Source of the DNA: Galaxea fascicularis
Taxonomy: Eukaryota; Cnidaria; Anthozoa; Scleractinia; Euphylliidae
Reading direction: 5' to 3'
DNA length: 64,000 nucleotides
Assembly (NCBI GenBank): GCA_948470475.1
Contig: OX419340.1
Coordinates: 22,029,235 to 22,093,234 of the forward strand
Position 1 is the first letter of the stretch; each line of letters begins with the position of its first letter. The position numbers and the translations under genes were made by a program. Of the stretch, positions 39,701 through 45,700 are shown piece by piece. The notes under the pieces are model-generated. The model was given only the letters and a program-made list of their open reading frames with translations. It did no database searches and was not told where the DNA came from.

Positions 39701-42700
39701 TTACGATTATTGATATGAATTTAATCACATGTTGTGTGCCTATCTTTTCTAGTTATTGAAGCAGAAAAGCTTGAAGTACACGGAACTACATTGTTAACAA
39801 GCTAAGTGAAAAACAATTCACAAACATGAGCGATGACACTTTCACTATGTATATATATTTCAATTATAATCTGTTGGACTGCATGGAAAATGCATTGTAC
39901 TGTAGTAGTCTTGACTTAGGTGCAAAACTTGAAACTTTGAAGTTTGAACAAAGATGTCAGTATAAGCTTCTGTATGACACAAAGAAACCCCTCGATTTTA
40001 GCAAATAAAATAAATCATGAACAGAAACAAGATGTTGTAGCTGGTCTTTAATCTAGTGTAGGCTCTTCCCTTGGATACTGGGCAAAAAATCTTAGTGATT
40101 TTCATCAGGTGTGGCAGGTCGCTTATGTTGTTTAAATTGCCATTTGCTTCTTGATTTAATGTCACTGTTTTTTATAATTCTGGGCCTTTGCCCTGACGTT
40201 CTTTTTATTTCATATGGCACATTTGCAATTTCATAAATCTCATTGCTCAACGGCTAAATGTGGCTCTCATGTGCCACTTCGCTTTTGGTAGCACCAATTC
40301 AACAAAGTACACAAGTATAGCAAGCTTTAACATTTCCCCTTCCCCTGGTTTACTATCTCTTAACCAAAAACAGTGAAAAAGCAAAAACATTTCCCTGATG
40401 CCAAAAGAAAAACCCATAGAAAATGCTAGCCAGCAATGGTGTGGTCAGTGCAGCACTGTAACCATTTGAAAACAATTGTAATTTCTCACGGAATGACAAA
40501 TGGCCTGTATAGGAATATAGTTATTTTTTGAGTAGGAAATCTGAGCTTGCACCTGTTGAATGTGCATTTTGTTAATTATGAATATCTTACAATGGCTTTC
40601 TTTAAATGACATTTTCATTGCATATTTAATATTTATTACAGACTTAAATAAATATAGTGATATTTTGAATGAAATCAACTTTTGATGTGAAGTGTGTTAC
40701 TTTTAAAGCCACTGACAGTGAATGATATTAAGATTTGTGAAGATCTTTGAACATGACTTTGCAAGATCCTTGATGGTCTTTGCAAGATCTTTAAGAATAT
40801 GATTATCATTGAAGATCTTTGGGAGGATTCAATATGAGTAATCCAGTTAAAAGTTAATTCTTGAAATCCTTTACGATCTTGGCAAGAAATTGAAGGATCA
40901 TAGTAAAATTATGGGGGAAATTTTTGCAAGATCTTGGGGGGGGGGGGGGATCCTTGAGGATCTTCACAAGATCTTGGTAATGTCTTAAATGATCCTTTAA
41001 TAATTGGTAAAGAGGCCTTGAAGATCCTCAAATATCTTGAAAATCCAATGAAAGATCCTAGAGGTCTTAACTTTTGACAAGATTTCGGGAGGATCCTTGG
41101 GGATCTTCGCAAGATCTTGGGAGGATCCTTGGGGATCCAAGATCCTCAAGGATCTTGGCAAGAAAATGAAAGATCCTTGAGGATCTTGCAAAGATTTCTG
41201 AGGATCTTAATTATCCTCATGCAGATCTTTAAGGATCTTTGAAGATCCTTGAGAGATTTTCAGCAGGATGGTGACAAGCAAACTTATACAAAAGTGACAC
41301 CACACCCCCTTGGGAAGCCACACCTATAAATGTACATGTACAGCAGTTCAATAGCAGTACATTGCAACTAACAACTGAAAGGCTGCACACTGTATATTTT
41401 GTAACTTCAGTTACCCTTTTAGACTTACTTTAAAATTAAAGAGTTGTTGCATTTGTGGAACATTAACAATCAAGGCTTTTCTTTATTTTGTCTGTAATAA
41501 TTTTAACAGCTGAGAAGAAGCTCAGACATTAAAGTCCCAATATACTGTCTAAAGCAGGCGACCACAAATAATATGATTGGTCCTGTCATACTTCATTTCC
41601 TTTTAATGTTGCCCTAAGATGTGGTAGACTTTTTTATGCCACAGTGCCCTGTGTAGCACTATACTTGTATGTAGTAACTATGTTCTTCAGTTGTTACATG
41701 TACCTTGGTACAATGGGTAGTCAAAGAGTGGCCCTGTTCCTCTCCTCCCTGGTGTAATGTGAAACCCCCTCTAAATATCCTAACCTTCCAGCTCTGTCAG
41801 TTCTGAATCCCTACTTAACCTGCGATCAGGCCCAATTGTATCATCGCTCTTATGTCTTCTTATGTCGGCGCTCGCTACAATTGGGCCTGATACAAAGTCT
41901 CACAGGACTCTGTGTCTTCGTCCAGAATTTGGACGAAATCTGATTGGCTGATTCAAAAACCGGATGTTACTAAGATGCGTGTTCGCGAGGCTCTCGCGAA
42001 AGAGCCGCCATTACGGACAACGAGTTATCTAAAGTTGGTTTTATAACACAAAACAGTAGAGCCTGTCTATTTTTTATCTAGCGGAGAGGGAAAAGTTTAT
42101 TAGTTTTGCTTTGAGGTACATACTGGATTCATATAAAAGATTCGCGGAATGATCTTCATGAGGAATGATAAAGACGAAGCGTCCAGACGAGTTTCCACTG
42201 ATATCTCTGTTGTCTGTTTCGAACATTTCCTTTCGCGAAAGCCTGACAACGGTATAAAGACTTGGAAGCTGACTAGCACTGGTTTGTATTCAATAACAAT
42301 TCAACGAGAAGCAAGACATATTCAAGCTTGATAAATACAAGATCAAGGACACATTGGTTTCAATGTCAGGATGCAAGAGAAAATACTCGTATTCAATGTT
42401 CAATGGACAAACATTTTGAAAGGTTCATGTAAGCTCGAGTGGTGTAAGCGTAAGTTCTTTTTAATTTGTATTGTACCAATTGTACCATTTTTGTTATCGC
42501 AACACTGTCAATGTTTTAAATTGCTTAAGGCCGTAAAGCTATGTATTATTGTTTGTATTTACATTCGCCTCTGGAACAACAACAAAACACTGTTGGCTAA
42601 TTCTCAGTACAGGCTTCTCGATCTCTAAATTAAATTTAAGTTTAAGACTTAAGTTAAGCTTAATTCGCTTAATTATTTTTACACCCGGGCAATAACTCAA

Positions 42701-45700
42701 TATTTCGTGAGGGCAGCATAAAACTGCCTAGTGTTTTGATGATAGTAATGCATTCAAACTAAAAATAAAGGTACGAATACTACGAAAGCTTAAAATCCCG
42801 TTTGTCCACAACTCACACTCTCGACTCTTTGCAAAGTTTCTTTACCATTGTATTTCGAGGGGAAGACATGAAGTAGGGTTATCTGAAGAGATACATGTAC
42901 GTAAGAATATAAAGTAAATACATCGACAACTGTAAGCTTAAATCACCTTCCTTCGATTAGCCAAATCATCAGTTGTGTTTCATAACCAAAACAAAGATAT
43001 CATCATCACATAGGCTTTCGAATCACATATCACCTTTCCCAGTGTTCATAAAATTTGCTAAAAGCGCTTGCTTTGGAACGAAAACCATTATTATTCCCCA
43101 ACAACAATGAATCATGCGGAACACGACGTTCACAAAACAAAAATGGCGTCTTGTTCATTCCTCTGCAATTCACGCGCGAGAACTCGCGAGTAGCACGTAA
43201 CGGAAGTAATTTTAATTGGCTGATTTTGGAAAATGTCAATCAATCAAAAAAAGTGGGCGGTAGACGCACCGTAGAATACTTGTATCAGGCTCTATTTTTC
43301 GTTTCGTCCTTCCCGCGGGAAAGGTCTACCAAGGAAACGAAAAAAAGAGCCTGATCGCAGGTTATCCCTACTTTTCTCCTCAAGCAGATTGTCCCATTTA
43401 AGCTTGCTCTAGAGGTGATTACCAAGTACTGTAACTGTGCAAACGTGGCATGACATAGCCCTATATTATAATATGCATGGCATACAACCCCTTCCATAAA
43501 GGAGTACATGAAGTACCCATGTGTTTAACAACAGTTGTCACTGCCATGGATGCCTGAACAAATTACACCATAGCAGTATCATAAATAAACCTCCAAGGTT
43601 TATTCTGTTAGACCAGACTAAGGTAGAACCTATCTACCATCTACATGTACATGGACAAGAACTCTACTAAGCCTTTGTCCTCTGGGGAGAGCTGCAAGGT
43701 TACTCGTCAGAATAAGACTGAGCTGGCATACAACAGTCAAGTCTGAACCATCTCACAGTAGTATACTGAGGTGACATAGTAATTAACTATGGTTTATGTA
43801 CATGTATGATGATCATAATATTTTACTGTGACATGACAGAACCCTTTTTACCTGTTTGTCAGTTAGGATTGCTTCAGCTGCAACAGATGACAGCACCTCT
43901 GCAGCACAACCTTCATCTTCTATTGGATTGCTTAGGCTTTCATCACTAACGACTTCCTACAAAATACATGTAACACCAGTGATAACCCTTATCTAAAAAT
44001 GATTGAATACCAGTTTGTAATCAACCTACATGGCTATTCGTGGGTTACTATATTATTTTCATTCTACAATTTAAATAAACTTGTTTTTGTTGTTTCTAAT
44101 ATACAGTATGTACTTTTATTAGCTATACACTTCTGACATTATGGTCACTAGTTAGTCAATTCAATCTGGTAATAGAACAGCATTTTGTTGACTCAACATA
44201 TATGTAAAATATTATGTTGCAGGTAAAACTTAAATTCTGAGTAAGGTAAAAAATTTTAACCAAGGTTGACTCTGAAATCCCTTTGTCTCTTAATCCCAAT
44301 TATTCAAAATTAGGGTTAGGAGACAAAGCAAATGTATTTTCAACCTAGGTTAAAACAAATTAAATTTTACCAGAATTTAGTTTTTAACTGCAACATATAT
44401 ACAACAAATAAAATCCCATGTCATTCATTACATGTACTTTCCCTATTTATTAGATGTTGGCTAGCCCAATAAAAACAAGTAAAAATTCAAGATACTACAC
44501 ACCAAAATGTCTAATAAGAGATTCATTATCCAACTTGTATTGTAAACAAACAATTTCTAGAAAGAAAAGCTCTTTTGGGGAAAATGTGACAGGTTTTGCA
44601 TAACGTGGGAGAGGGGAAAAATTATAGCCAGCCTGTAAAACAGGTTTTCCTCAGTACAAATAACCAAGAAATGTGTAAATTATATCGCAGAACATTTGTA
44701 TTTGTCTTGTGCATTTTCTGTACAATAACTAATTAACAGAGTTGGATAATAAAAGAAGCTAGCTTAAATCATCAAATCATTCTGGTGGCCAGAGAAACTT
44801 TGAGAACTGAAAATTGGAAACAAAAATCTCTAAACATTTTGCATTAGCATCCTTTTCAATTCAAAATTAATGCATTCAGCTCTCAAAATTTCTGTCTCCA
44901 CATCATCTGTGCCTGAGTTTACATTGGCCGTTTTTATACTAGAGATGCATTATCCATCCAGACGACTCATGCGTCTTCCATTTTATCCGACTAGTGTAAA
45001 GATGGGACGAACTACAGATGAGACCCATTATTCGTCTGGATGAAGTTGGGCAAACATATGTACTTCATCTGGTTATGCGTCTCCAGTATAAAGGTGGGCA
45101 CAAGACAACTTGTGCGTCCAGACGAACACTCACTCGAAATTTGTCATTCAAGACGAATTAAGAAGGATAGTTCACCTAGACGCCTAATGCATCTTGTGCC
45201 CGTCTTTACACTGGAGACACATAACCAGACGAAGTACATATGTTTGCCCAAAGTCATCCAGATGGATAATGCGTCTCTAGTATAAAAATGGCTATTAATG
45301 CAATCACACATATTAAGACAAATTTTGTTATCAAGAGTGAAACCGCAGGTCCCTCAAAATTTCATTTTGCACTGTTTTAAATTGTTATAATACCTTCTTT
45401 TGGCTCTCAACTGTGTTGTCATTCCTTTCTAATGTATTAAAGTTCTCAAAGTAACTTCCATCAAAATTCTGAGCTCTAATAAATGATAAAGGAAAGAAAT
45501 ATCATGAATGATGCCTTTGTTTTTTATTTGTTAGAAAAAAAGATCAGCAAAATTAAATCAACCAAGTTATATTCCAGTGTTCCATTTATATTAATTATTT
45601 TGCAAAAGAAACTCCACTAATTTTTGGACTTAACCACTCCCACTGTGCTATTCTAAGAAGGTTTTGATAATTAACCTCTGTTGGTATAAATCTCCACTGA

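Noticed and set aside
40909..41191. Minus-strand frames in the GATC array
   Set aside because: They are translations of a tandem repeat and have no independent coding signal.
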